64,000 nucleotides of DNA from Microbotryomycetes sp. JL201 (Eukaryota > Basidiomycota > Microbotryomycetes). The stretch lies in the NCBI GenBank assembly GCA_033819885.1, contig JAQYUZ010000012.1:62001-126000 (forward strand), read 5' to 3'. The translations under genes were made by a program, and so were the position numbers. This document shows, piece after piece, positions 25,964 through 39,236 of the stretch. How positions within the stretch are numbered: position 1 is the stretch's first letter; each line of letters opens with the position of its first letter. The notes beneath the pieces were generated by a model, which saw only the letters and a program-made list of their open reading frames with translations, made no database searches and had not been told where the DNA came from.

Positions 25964-27511
25964 TTACATCTTGAACTTGTACGGCACGTTGCGTCGCAAT
26001 TTGTCTGCTGCATCTTTCGGCCTGGCAAACGAGTTTGAGCCCCTGCGACACGCAAGACAACACATGTCAGCCGTTCGTGGCCCTATCCTGTAAAGAAGCA
26101 ACCAAATTGCAGGAAAGGACCAACCATTCGCCCCTCTGCTTTGCCTCTTTGCTTCGTTCGCTAAACTTGGCCGCTTGCTTGTAAGCAAAGTCTCTCCTCT
26201 CTTGCATTTTCAGCTCTTCTTGCTTTATCTTTTCATCCCTCTCTTTCACTTTCTCTTGCCTCTGCAAGAGTTTTTGAGCCTGCTCTGCTTTATCCCTTGC
26301 CTGTCGCTCGAGCGCGATCGCGTCAAACCGAGGTCGGCCGTTTGAGCCAGCATTGGCCTGCTGCCCCTGTCTTTGTTGTTGTTGCTGCAGCTGCTGCTGC
26401 TGGGTGGTTGTTTGATCTTGCAATAAAGGTTCGTCCTGAGAGGGAACGTCATCGCCTCCGATACCTTCGAGGTCAGCTTCCTCGTCGCCGATGAATTCGC
26501 GGATGCGCGACTCTTCCTCCATCTCGAGCGCTTCATGACGCATAAAATGTTCAATATCTGGGATTGGTGGCAGAGTCAACATGCGATCTGAAGTCGTGTC
26601 CAGTTCAGTTTGCGAACCTTCTGGATGAATGTAATCCTCTTCGTTCTGCGTCTCGGGAGTGTTGTGGTACTGCTCTTCGTGACTGCGAGCGAAGAGCAGA
26701 GTCAGAGGGGGGACTCTTGTCACCAGATCCAAATCAGGCGACACGTACTGCAAAAAGTATTCGCCCTCGGCATCTGTCAAGTCGGCTTCGAAGGTCAGCA
26801 TGATTCGAACAGCATCTCGCCAGCTAAGCGTCGCGCTGACCGTAGTGATGTCCCAGGTCGGCAACGCCCTTGAAGTTTGGCAATCCGCCTACTCCGCCGG
26901 CGATAAACTCTCTCATTGTGAGCACGCCGTCCTTGTTTGTGTCCAACTTTTCGAGCACGGCCTGGACGATTTCTCTCGCTTGTTGCGTGTGCACCTCTAG
27001 CGGGACTCCCGATGCCGATTTGCGCTTCTCGTGATGTACTCCATAGATAGATTCGAGCTCGTTGACGTCAAGGATGCCGTCTCTGAGCGAGGTGGCAATA
27101 CCAGAGAGCGCGCGCGCGCGCACGGGGCGAATCGAGGCGTGGTGAGCGTGGGTCGTACGGACGGATCCAAGGGTGGAATGACTGACCTGTTCAGATCGTG
27201 CAGGTGAAAGAATGCTTGAATGTCAAAGTTGTCCATGTGATGCTATGTACGAGCAGATTGAGGCGTGTCAGGTCCGTCTCGCATGGGCCCGCCATCTTGC
27301 CCCGAACAGACTGCGCGCCAGGTGGCAGACTGACCTCTTGGGCCATGTGCAGCTCTGCATACGTGTACGTCGGGTCGTCTTGCAACAGGATGGCGTGTCC
27401 GGTGTCTTGGTTGCCTTGGCCATCGTCGCCGTGGCCGCCATGCGCCGAGACCACAGTGGCCGCTGCGGCGACAAAGACGACGACCGCAGACGCGGCGCGC
27501 CCAACGTACAT
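25964..27511 (-). CDS. secretory-pathway EF-hand protein (Ssp120/nucleobindin-like)
   Basis: Seven exons on the minus strand: 27511-27335, 27242-27187, 27082-26841, 26785-26749, 26682-26618, 26557-26125, 26042-25964; 362 residues. A signal peptide (GRAASAVVVFVAAAATVVSA) is followed by HMAQEHHMDNFDIQAFFHLH. Two EF-hands are visible: DLNRDGILDVNE across an intron, and DTNKDGVLTMRE, both with all calcium ligands. A conserved HHEEQYHNTPETQ block, a short poly-Gln stretch and a charged coiled coil (EKVKERDEKIKQEELKMQER) come after. No HDEL-type tail is present. Yeast Ssp120 works with cargo receptor Emp46/47 in ER-Golgi traffic; a similar role is inferred. Intron 27083-27186 contains an alternating CG run at about 27108-27121. 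Confidence 0.85.
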
Positions 27512-27691
27512 GCTCTGTCGGCTTGTTCGCAGGAGAGGTGGCTGGAAGCGCGTCAAGCAGTCGGCGGTGACCCGTCTCGGTACAGAGCGAACGACAGATG
27601 CGGATGCGGTCAGAGGCCAAAGCGCGCCAAACCCGCCAGCATTCATTTCGTTCCTCGACTTCGGACACGCACTCGCATAAATCACGCGCGA

Positions 27692-28373
27692 ATGGCCGTC
27701 TTGATCGTGTCTGCACTCGACAATGTCTTGCGCCAGCTCGTCACGGCCGAGCACACGCCCCACACCGCGCTCGTCGTGTCCGTGCCATCAGGAAATGTCA
27801 TTGCCAGCCAGTCGACCGCAGACGACCCTGCTCCTCATCCGTTCCCGTCCTTCTACGAGCATACGGACCTGCCTGCGCCAGCGCAGGACATTGACGGGCA
27901 GCACAGACCACGCATCTCGGCTGGCGGCAGCAACCTTATAACACAGCAGAGGGCGAGAGCGTTTGCAGCAGTAGTCACGAGCATGTGGACGCTCGAACGG
28001 CAAGATCAAGGCAGACCAGCAGCGAGCAAGCGAGTGGCAAGCTCCAAGACCATTCAGCAGCCACCGGACAGCAGTCAAGACGACTTGATGTTGCTCGACA
28101 CAGAGGTTAGTTTCGGCCGTGCCTCGCACGAGACTCGTCTTATATCGTTCTCTCGGGCCCGTGCAGCTTGGCAGGATAGCGGCAGTGCAGTTGGGTTCAT
28201 TTCTGCTCGTCCTTGTCGGATCTCGTGTGACTCCGTGGACGGTCTTGGACAAGAAAGTACGCCAAAGCCGCGGCACACCGCTTGCGCCGCTGAGCTCACG
28301 GCTATTCCTTGCCTTGCAGATCCGAGTGGCGCAAGACGTGCTCAGGCATCCTCTCGAGACTGTATCAACATGA
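27692..28373 (+). CDS. small protein, possible Roadblock/LAMTOR-like fold
   Basis: Three exons: 27692-28105, 28167-28256, 28320-28373; 185 residues. The first part, LDNVLRQLVTAEHTPHTALV then VSVPSGNVIASQS, and the last, LGRIAAVQLGSFLLVLVGSR then VAQDVLRHPLETV, read like the helix-strand-strand ... strand-helix order of Roadblock/LC7 proteins, where a short variable loop separates the halves. Such proteins scaffold Rag GTPases (LAMTOR/EGO). The match is structural impression only. Introns are GT-AG and phase 0. The ATG is 180 nt from the divergent EF-hand gene. A much longer open frame through this locus (27212-29071) is antisense to neighbours and is not believed. Confidence 0.6.
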
Positions 28374-28453
28374 CAGCGATCTGTTACTTTGCTTTGTTTC
28401 GAAATACCCAACAGCGCTTTTCGTCTGCCCTTGTTGTCATTTTTATCGCGGCA

Positions 28454-29888
28454 CTACAATTCCTCATGGGCGACCTGCTTCTCTGTCTTGGCGCGGTGCA
28501 AAACATCCGTCTTTACCGCCACCGACAAGAACTCGTGCACGAGATCTGCCGCAAGGATACTCGTGATCTCTGCATTCGTGTCATAGGCAGGTGCGACCTC
28601 GACGATATCAAATCCGACAATGTTGAGACCGACAAGACTGTCTCTGATCAAGCTTTTGACCTCTCGCGAACTCCATCCGCCAGACTCTGGCGTGCCTGTA
28701 GCAGGTGCAAACGCCGGATCGACAACGTCAATGTCGAGCGAGACATACACGGGGTTGCTGCCAACCCTGTCCCACACGCGTTTCTTGATCCACTCGGGAC
28801 CTTTAGTGTCCAGATCCTCTGTCGTAATCACTTCGAATCCACAAGCTGCAGAATTGACATAGTCGGATGCGTCTGTGCCAGACAATCGCGTGCGAATGCC
28901 AAGATGTGCGCTCGGACCCATCAGGCCCTCTCGCGCGGCTTGCCAAAAGAAAGTGCCGTGCGTCGCTCCTGGCATATCTTCCGCCGGGATCCAGTCATCC
29001 AAATGACTGTCAAAATCTGGTTGATGACAGCGAAACGGTCAGACCTGATCTTAAGCGTCGAGATGCAGTGACGGCCCAGAGCCGATTCAACTCACGAATG
29101 ACAGAAATAGGTCCGTAGACGGCATGTAGCGCTCTCAAAATTGGCAAAACGATTGTGTGATCGCCTCCCATGGCCACGAGCCGAGGATGCTTGGACCCAT
29201 CGAGCGCGAGCGAATCAATCTGTCTCGCAATCTGTGGGTTCGCCACAGGTCGGCTAAGTAGACTCTCGTACGCCACTTGAAGCTGGTCAAGCGCCAGTGT
29301 GGGATTGTAAGGGCTCATTGGCACGTCGCCGCAATCGATCGTCTTGCCACCGACAACGAAAGGATTCAGTTCGAGGGTCGGATGGTAACCACGACCCGGT
29401 CGCTGTCGCCTCGAACCAGACCTGATCCCCCAGGGACCAAACCGCGCTCCAGGCCTGAATGTCGTAAGCTGGTCGATTGGCGCGCCAAAGACGGCGAAAT
29501 CGTATGACATTGAATCGTTTGCGAGGCAGCCATCGTGGGTGTGTTCGAGATGCGCAAACGAGTTGAAACCTGAGATGGCGATAATTGTCAGCGCGCACCA
29601 TTCAAGTAAATTGCGAACGGGCCAAGCTGGAGCAGAGGGTTTCTCTCCCGATCATCCGAAACGATGCAAAGATAAAGACTGACCAGTGTAAACGACCTAC
29701 GACACATCGGACATGTAAGCACAAATGTCCGTCGAGTTTTGTGAGCTTGCAAGCCGACTCACTGGCGATGCGGGGTTGGACCCTCCTTGCGCGAACTGCT
29801 TCGTCCATTGCGACGGGCCGTGACCCGAACTACTGTGAGCCAAGCATGCCGAGGCGAGAGCAGCTACGCCAACGACGTATGCCAGCAT
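28454..29888 (-). CDS. secreted agmatinase/arginase-family ureohydrolase
   Basis: Three exons on the minus strand: about 29888-29759, 29569-29096, 29016-28454; 388 residues. The first exon gives a signal peptide (MLAYVVGVAALASACLAHSS). Manganese-site motifs of the ureohydrolase family are all present: GGDHT, DSHLDDW over the second intron, and SLDIDVVDPAFAP, plus FRPGARFGPWGIR at the N-terminal side. Agmatinases and guanidinobutyrases release urea from guanidino compounds. The signal peptide points to the secretory route, as in several fungal paralogues. The donor after exon 1 is uncertain: GTGAGT at 29762 is the better site but breaks the frame; GTCGGC at 29758 keeps it. Confidence 0.87.
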
Positions 29889-30138
29889 TATTGCAGGAGC
29901 AAGATAGAGGAAGGAGAGAGCGAATTAACCCGTCGGCAAGAGATAACTCGCGGCAACGAGCCGCTGCTTTGATGCGCAGCAGAAATTGAAATCCAGGCGG
30001 CCCCCCACCTTCACAACAGCATGTGTATGCAATTTTGCAGAGGATCGGAGCATGTGAGCCCTGACTCTAGTCTGTGTGTATATTTGTTGTACAAAATGCT
30101 TCGCACGGGCCCCGTTGCCATCTTTCATCCCTACCGCC

Positions 30139-31323
30139 ATGCCAGGCACTGCGCCAGATCTAACGAGTCCGCCCGTGACAGGAGCTCCGGCTCAAGCGTC
30201 TTCCAAAGTGGCCACACCTGTCACGCCGCCCGAGGGTGCGGCACAAGCGCTCGCGTCACGGCGCGAGAGCGTAACGGCGCAGCGTCCGACAGGCCTGGCA
30301 TCATCTTCGTCGGAAAAGGCGCTCGAGGCAAAGCAGCTGAAAGCGTTCGTCGAAGATGGCAGGCATTTCAGCCTCGTGCGGTGAGCCCTTTCCCGAAAGC
30401 TGGCACGTTCCGTGACCGTCGTCGCACCTCTGACGTCGTCGGCTCTCCGTCCGCCTGCAATCTTTTGCATGTTGCTGTGAAATGGCATTACAGCAACTTC
30501 CGCTTGGCAGATCTCGTCACGCTCGGCAATGGCTTCTGCGGTGCAATGTCACTCTTCTCGTCAGCGAGATACCTGCTCACATCAGACCAGAAATACTTGT
30601 GGTCAGTCGCAGGCCAGCATACTCGCAGTCGTTCATCAAATCATCGTCTAACGTATTATCGTCGTCGTTAGGCACGCCTTGTGGTTGCCGCTCGGAGGCT
30701 TCATCTTTGACGCGCTAGATGGCAAGGTCGCACGTTGGCGCAACGAGAGCAGCATGCTCGGACAAGAGCTCGACTCGCTCGCAGACTCGGTGTGTCATGC
30801 TCCTGACTGTGTATTCCGCTATTCGCATCAGACACTAACCCCTGGACTTGGCACGGTGCAAAGATTTCATTCGGCGTGGCGCCAGCAGTTTGCGCATTCT
30901 GCATCGGATTGCGGTCTCAGGCAGACACGATCGCCTTGACAGCATTCATCTGCGCTGGAATCGCCCGGCTTGCTCGTTTTAATGCCACAGTCGCCCTCAT
31001 TCCGAAAGACGCCACCGGCAAGTCACAATATTTCGAAGGTTTGCCGATCCCAAGCTCGCTCATCCTGGTCGGCGTCATGGCCGGCTGCGTTCAAAAGGGT
31101 TTAATCGAGGCGCCAGGGGGTAGAGGGCTCGGATTGCCTTATGGTTTGATTCAGCCGTTATTTGACAAGACGGGCATCGAGATGCACTACGCGTCTCTTG
31201 TCTTTGTCGCTTGGGCGGCCATGATGATCAGCAAAACGCTGAGGTGAGGACAGCCGCGGAGTGTACGACACGTCTGCTCATCACTGACGCGACACGATTT
31301 CTTACAGGATTCCAAAGTTCTGA
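30139..31323 (+). CDS. CHO1: CDP-diacylglycerol-serine O-phosphatidyltransferase
   Basis: Five exons: 30139-30380, 30494-30601, 30672-30789, 30864-31243, 31308-31323; 287 residues, similar to yeast Cho1/Pss1 (276). After a disordered, phosphorylatable N-terminus come LADLVTLGNGFCG and a first membrane helix. The CDP-alcohol phosphotransferase signature D-G-x2-A-R-x8-G-x3-D-x3-D is complete: DGKVARWRNESSMLG then QELDSLAD. Further helices follow (LVFVAWAAMMIS) and the protein ends RIPKF, typical of fungal Pss. It makes phosphatidylserine in the ER from CDP-DAG and serine. All introns are GT-AG. Convergent with the WBP4-like gene. Confidence 0.95.
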
Positions 31324-31474
31324 GGTTCAAATTGGTTCTCAAAACTCTGCAGTTGTCGCTTTGCCATCTGTGCTTTGGACGCGCATCAGACATGTAGTGC
31401 TTTCCAGTCGTTGACATGTTACAACCGAAATACAAAATCAACAACAACATTGATAAGCGGGCGCAAACGCGGAA

Positions 31475-32857
31475 TTATTTTCTGCGAATTGCGGCACTCT
31501 GTCCCCCGTGCATCTTGCGCTTTTTGAACCCTGTAGACGGTACGACGGGCTTGATGTCCGGTTTCGCATTTTGATCTTCATTTTGAACGACCGTCGCTGG
31601 CTTTTCAGAATCGTCCTCAGTCTTGACTGCGCCTGCTTCGTCTTTGATAGACCGTTCGTCCGGTTCCGGCTTTGGGTCGACATGGGCTTGGGGAATGAAC
31701 TCGGTATCGGCTGTCGTATCGACCTGTTGCCATCCCCCCCTCTGACGAACCTCTGTCTTGACGACTTGACCGTCAGACCGCAGTTCTCTCTTGATTTTTT
31801 TGTTCTCTTGCTCCAATCTTTCCTTTTCCTCCTTCTCTTGCCTTTCATTCAACGTCATGGCTTTGCGCTTCACTTGGATCGGTCCAACTTTCGACGGGTC
31901 CCACTCCGAGTCGGCATCGGCAACCGATTTTTCTTGCAACCACCTTTTCGTCGTAGGTCTGTCTTGTTCTTGTTCTTCGGCAAGCGCACGGGCAACGGTT
32001 TCGTCACGTTGACTCTGTTCATCAGCAAGTGCCGTTGCGGAAGTAGCAACATGACGTGACGACGATGGAGCAGTATGAGGAGGTGGAGCAACTCGTTGCC
32101 ACTCTCCAATCAGGCCTTCCTGACGCCTCTTTTCTTGTTCGGCTTGGAATTTGACGACGTCTGGATCCTCAGCAAAACCTAATTGCTCTGGCGTAGAATA
32201 GTTGGCCCACTTGTCACCAGTTGACTTTGACGCCGTCGCTCCGGATGCCGTGGCCTTTTTGAGGGGTAAAGCAGGAACAGATGTGGGCGCGCTCGTTCCC
32301 ATAGCAGCGGCAGCAGCCTGTGCCCGCAATCCGAAAGAAGAACAGCAAGAAAAAAGGTGTCGCGTTAGTCAGTTTTTGTTCTCATTCCATCGATAAGTTG
32401 TGTGTTGGCAGAGAAAAATCACTTGCCGCCTCGATCCTGGCCATCTCTCGAGCCTCTTCATCCTTTTCCTTCTTGTCTTGGGCACCTTTTTTGTAAATGT
32501 CTCGAATGTACCTCTCGTAGTTGCCTTTGTGCCTGAGACCAGTCTCGTGTTGTATTCGAGACTTGAACAATCAAAAGTCAGTGTGGCGTAGGCGTCGAGA
32601 GGGTGGAACGCGACGAGAGAAGCATACTGGCTTGTCGTCTGCAATGTATATTTTGCAGTATCTAAAGTCAACAAGAGTATGAGCCGAGCCTGCCACTCTC
32701 GAGAGCGAAAATCTGTGCAAGTGTGCATATGCGCAAGACTTACTTGCACCAGTATTTGTCTTTGCTGACCCAGTAGTCGGCCCTGTTTCAATCCGCAGAG
32801 CAAGCGTTTGTGTCCGTTAGCTCTAGTATGGAAGGTGAGGCGTCCACGTGCTTACAT
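31475..32857 (-). CDS. WBP4/FBP21-like splicing factor with U1-type zinc finger
   Basis: Five coding pieces on the minus strand: 32857-32856, 32782-32744, 32661-32628, 32561-32427, 32317-31475; 350 residues. The start codon itself is split: A and T end exon 1 and G opens exon 2, since the unspliced sequence reads ATG TAA. The protein begins MADYWVSKDKYWCKYCKIYI and continues IQHETGLRHKGNYERYI, a matrin/U1-type C2H2 finger as in WBP4, which associates with the spliceosomal B complex. The remainder is charged and ends in a Lys/Arg tail; I see no clear WW domain. Intron 32318-32426 has a GC donor (GCG|GCAAGT) with a strong polypyrimidine tract. Confidence 0.8.
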
Positions 32858-33020
32858 GGCGAAAGTGATGCGGCTGGGCAGTTAGGAAGGTGCCGATCAA
32901 CGCCCCAGCTAGAGGAACGGAAGTCGGTCACAGGTCACGAATGTGCAATGAGTTGTCGTGGGTGCGGGGCAGAGTGAGAGGCGAGACGGGCTTTTGACGA
33001 GTGCAGGTTGCATTCGAGCC

Positions 33021-33639
33021 ATGAGCGAAACGCCCGCTGTCGCCAAAGACGACGCCCAAATCCCAAAGGCGCCGTGGCCAAGCGCGCCTTCGTTGACTAC
33101 AAAGTCGGCTGCGACGACCAACGACGTTGCTGACGGTGCAGATGCGTCGACGACGGCAGGCGCGAGTGAGCTCGGCGCAGCGGCGGCGGCCCCACCGACT
33201 GCACCTGCACCAGCAACGACCCAAGGCGCACAAACCACGAATGGTGCTGCTACCACTCAGGCAGACGCTGATGACGACGACGACTATGACTCTGACGAGT
33301 ACGACGACGACGAGGACGATGACGAGCAAGGCGCAGGCGGGCCAGGCTTGGCCTATTTGATCCAGGTCGGCGCTCTCGACCGTGTTCATGCCCAGGGTCG
33401 CAGTCAGCTAACCATAAAGGACGCACGACTCGCAGGGCGACGTGCCTGACGATGAAGACGACGATGGCGAGTACGAGCAAGCAGCGGACGCGGACAACGA
33501 TAACCCTGAAGATTTACTCCCCGAAGACGAGGACGCGGATGACGAGCCAGCGCCGGCACCAGCACCAGACGCAGAGGAAGATGATGGGCTCGAGCCCAGG
33601 AAGCGGAGACGCGTCCAAGCAGACAAGGAGGACGCCTAG
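33021..33639 (+). CDS. acidic nuclear-type protein, unknown function
   Basis: Two exons, 33021-33365 and 33436-33639; 182 residues. The first half is Ala/Thr-rich, then come two runs of Asp/Glu (DADDDDDYDSDEYDDDEDDD; DVPDDEDDDGEYEQ) separated by a short conserved-looking segment PGLAYLIQ that spans the junction. The end is EPRKRRRVQADKEDA, with a likely nuclear localisation signal RKRRR. Acidic proteins of this shape are often histone chaperones or ribosome-assembly factors, but no family signature is visible. Start codon is 163 nt from the divergent WBP4-like gene, so the two may share a promoter. Confidence 0.65.
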
Positions 33640-33707
33640 ATGAGCTGGCGACGACGCCACACGGAAAACAAAACAACTGCAGTGCTTGTAACACAGAAAC
33701 GCCCATT

Positions 33708-34764
33708 TTACCCAAACATGTACCACAACAAAAACAAAATACATCCAGCCATGACAGAGCCCATGATGACAGAATCGCGCCGCCGCCGCGAATTGATCAT
33801 GCCGATAATCGAGTTGAGCGCAGGCACTTGAGCTGTCGCGTACACAAAAGCATCGTCAGCCAATCTGGCTGGACAAGCATCTCTCAAGCCCCAGTTCGGC
33901 ACTTGCACACGACGCCATTCATCCGAGATTGGATTCCGGTCAGACCAGTTCGCTGGGCAGCAAACTCGGCTCTCGTGGCGTACGCTTGACTGTGGAAGGA
34001 CAAAGCACGAGCTTGAGGCGATCGGATTCTCAATCACGCTTGTGCAGCTTCGAGCTCACCTGAGCGTTTCGTCTGCCATCCTATGCGAGTTGTCAATCCT
34101 TCCACGCTCGGCCAGTAGACTGTCTGTCGCAGAAGACTGCGATGCCGACTTGAAGGCGCTGCAATTCGGTCAAAGTTGATGTTAGGGAGCGCAGGGCTCA
34201 AGGTCGGTGACGTGTCCCCTTGCCTGATCTCTTCCCGCACAGAACCGAGCAAATTCGCGCGTTGCTCAGCCTCTCTCAAGCTTGCCTGCGATTGGAAGGT
34301 GGTGGTGGCGGCGGCAGCAGCGGTCGGCAGTCAGGATCTCTTCCCGTCGTTGGCTCGACTACTGATGATCGTACCTTTGTTCGGGAGTAGTCTCGCTTGT
34401 AGTCTGTGAGCACATCCCTGTGCCGTTCGAGAGCATGAGTGGCCGATGCCGAAGGTGGGGGCTGCGCTGTTGCGTGAAAGTTGCTCAGTCGCTCAATCTG
34501 CGCCGCAAACTGCCATGAAGATTACGAGTCCAACATCAAGACATCAATGAATATCCGATGCCAAAGACCAAGCCTGCCACTGACAGTGTCGAGCGCGCCA
34601 TCAATCTCGTGTTCGAGCTCGTGCTGACGGCGCTGATGGTCGTCCTTGAGGATGCCACTTGCATTGTACGAGCTTGAAGCCGACTGCGCCAGCTTGGCAT
34701 ACTTTGTCAAGAGCGCGCTGACGTTTGCGGTCGTTTGGTGCAGGTCGCGCCGAACGACTTCCAT
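33708..34764 (-). CDS. GOS1: Gos1/GS28 Golgi Qb-SNARE
   Basis: Six exons on the minus strand: 34764-34585, 34497-34375, 34285-34212, 34158-34060, 33989-33907, 33832-33708; 227 residues (yeast Gos1 223). N-terminal helix VSALLTKYAKLAQSASSSY, then ALERHRDVLTDYKRDYSRTK and EAEQRANLLGSVREEI, are characteristic of Gos1. The SNARE motif includes RIDNSHRMADETL and RAEFAAQRTGLTGIQSRMN, with the zero-layer glutamine in AAQR. A C-terminal anchor (MGSVMAGCILFLLWYMFG) follows SRRRRDS. Gos1 mediates intra-Golgi and endosome-to-Golgi fusion. Intron 33833-33906 has a GC donor (T|GCAAGT) and is needed to give VVSQVPALNS. The ATG used has only weak context upstream, but the helix starts there. Confidence 0.9.
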
Positions 34765-35079
34765 TGTCGTAGTCGCACTGCTCGCTCAAGCTCGAGGCCG
34801 AGATCGAGTGTGCTTAATGCTGCCGTGCCTGTTTGGAGTGCCCGTCCAAGAGTGTAGTGTTCGGTCCGAGTCGCGTCAGAGTTGGATGAGGACAACTGGC
34901 GCGCTGGCCTTCTGCCGTTGACCATCCGTTTCGAGTTGTCAGCTGGCCACGCCTGTCTCGGCTCTTCCTCTTTCTTATCAAGCGTCGTTCTTGAGCTCGA
35001 CTATTAATTCTGGCTCGCGCTCGCGACCTCGAGTCTCAGCAATCCATCGTTTCCGGCCGGCCCAGACGACGCGGCCTCG
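34765..35079. promoter_or_regulatory. divergent promoter region GOS1 / F-box gene
   Basis: 315 nt between two divergent start codons. No separate gene is convincing; short frames here have no protein-like features. Confidence 0.5.
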
Positions 35080-36782
35080 ATGAACACCGCAATCGATTCA
35101 GACTACGTCTTTGATCTCAGCCAACTGCCAGTAGAGATTGTGCTCAAAATTCTCGCGCTCGTCGATGAACGGCAGCCACTCGCCAACTTTCCTGCCGGCC
35201 CATCCGAGGACCTGCTCAATTTGAGCTTGACAAACAAGTTCTGTTACCACTATTGCAGGCCTCTCGTATGGAAGAGCGTCAGGTACAGGAGCACAACCGG
35301 GACCGTCACGACGCCAGAGTTTCAGCGGCGCAGGAACCTCGCCCAGCTGTTGGACTTGTTGAACAGCAGCATCACTAGCTCGCACGGACCATTGCCCATA
35401 AGAGCCCTATCGTTCGAACCGCCACGGCAGTTTCCGACAGGACTAGACGGCCAAGCGTTCTTGTCGGCCGAGTTCAGCTCGTTGTGCTCGATTCTGCGGG
35501 CTCTGGCACGCGAAACAACGATCACGTCGGCGCCGCTCCAAATCTTGTTTTTTGAAGGTTCAGAAAACGAGATGCAGAATGACATGGCTCATGAATTGCT
35601 CCGCGCTGTCCTATCGTTGCCCATGCTCGAAGTTTTGCGACTCAACAGCTTGTACATTCAAGACTCGGCATGGCTAAGCGTTCTCGAGCACGTGCCGCAG
35701 TTGAGCAAGATCAAGACGCTTCAGATAATGCATGGATCTAACAGACTGGTCAGGCTACTCGTCACGAGATCTCGTGCATGCAGTCTTGTTTCTAACGCTT
35801 TCGCTTACAGGGCGAGCTGCTCAAGTTTGCCCCAAACGTGCAGTCATTACTCATCTGGTCGCATGCACGTGCGTTTTGGTCGCTGATGGACGAAATTATC
35901 GAACGCGTGCCAAAGCTAGTCAAGCTCAGTCTAGATGCAGTCAATCAGCCCTCTTTGTTCAACCATATAGCACAAGCCATTGAGGTGAGCGATTCATTGT
36001 ATGGGGTAGCATGCTACTAGTATTGAGGTTGTTGATCGTAGAAAGTTGTGGAGAGCGGCGCTTCGACTCCTTTGGACGAACTGTTTCTCGAAGGCAGTCA
36101 AACACCGGAACAGCGCACCCGCTTGCTCGCTGCATTAAAGCGCGGCGCTCCTCTCCTCAGACGTTTGGCTCTGTACCACGTTCATATGCCGATGGCGTCG
36201 TTCTTGCACGAAGTGGCGGACAATCTCCCCGACCTGGAAAGTCTAGCGCTGGTGTTCGGCGACTGCTCGGCTCCCATGCTATGGCCAGATTCTCTCGTGA
36301 GGTCCATCTCGAGCAATAGTCTCGACTTTCGCTTCCCGAGTTGACTTTCGCTAATTCAATGTTTGCTTTCCCCCCCCCCCGCCGCGCAAAAGAGCGACTA
36401 TGCTGGAGCGCTCTCACGGTTCCGCCGCCTTCGATTTTTCGCTTGGGACCGTTTGCCACCCGCCTTTATATCAGATCAAATGACGACGGTCGCTCAAATC
36501 AATTACGACTCGTTCGTCGTATTGGCCCAAGCCGTTCCAAGTCTGACAGAAGTCGTCAATATCGTTCAAGACGTTTCTGAGGGTTCAACGGGTTGGTTTG
36601 GACAGATTGAGAGGATTCAGGCGAGGTCGACTGCACTAGCGGCGAAGGGTACAAGTGGCGAGAAGACCAACGGTGCAACTCGGACGCAGAGTCGAATGAC
36701 GGTCAAGCACGAAACTCGCAAAGACTTTTTGATCGGTCTTGACCATTTTGTCGTACTGGAGCGCGACAACCACCTGATCTGA
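35080..36782 (+). CDS. F-box / leucine-rich-repeat-like protein
   Basis: Four exons: 35080-35748, 35811-35984, 36042-36296, 36393-36782; 495 residues. Near the N-terminus FDLSQLPVEIVLKILALVDE and LLNLSLTNKFCYHYCRPLVW form an F-box. The body has irregular leucine-rich repeats (PMLEVLRLNSLYIQDS, VPKLVKLSLDAVNQ, PLLRRLALYHVHMP, LPDLESLALVFGD). It would act as a substrate adaptor for SCF ubiquitin ligases; the target is unknown. For the third intron I prefer donor CTC|GTGAGG at 36297 and acceptor after AAAAG at 36392; its acceptor tract holds a run of 11 C. Convergent with MetAP2. Confidence 0.8.
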
Positions 36783-36957
36783 AAGTTGGCTTTCCAGGGG
36801 AACCTTGTAGAGGCAGTGCTCATACTCGAAAGCATGCGGGTCCCGTTTATAAATCTGAAATCTGAAAAATCAAAACGGGTACGATAGCAGTACACATACA
36901 TGAATCGGAAATATACAAGACAGAGCTACCTCTGCGCATAAACCTCAAAGTAATCGC

Positions 36958-39029
<2,072 letters not shown>

Positions 39030-39236
39030 TTTGTGGCCTGAGCTCAAAAGTCGTTGCGCATCACACACCGAAGAAAGCAGTTGAACAAACTTCAGGTGGC
39101 AAGAAGGAGGACAGGCGCATCTACACTCCTAGAAATGACAATCTACAGAACCATTGGGAATCACGTTCTGATGCGTCGACCAAGTCTTTCCGTTCACCGT
39201 TCAGCTCGTTCCGACAAGCCAGCAAGCGTCAGCGCT

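Noticed and set aside
27108-27121. Alternating CG run as possible Z-DNA element.
   Set aside because: It is short and lies within an ordinary intron; no further support.
27212-29071. A 619-codon open frame on the plus strand, the longest without introns in that area.
   Set aside because: It starts antisense to the EF-hand gene and ends antisense to the agmatinase coding exon. Only the part 27692-28105 looks like protein and fits splice signals; the rest is a shadow of a compact coding region.
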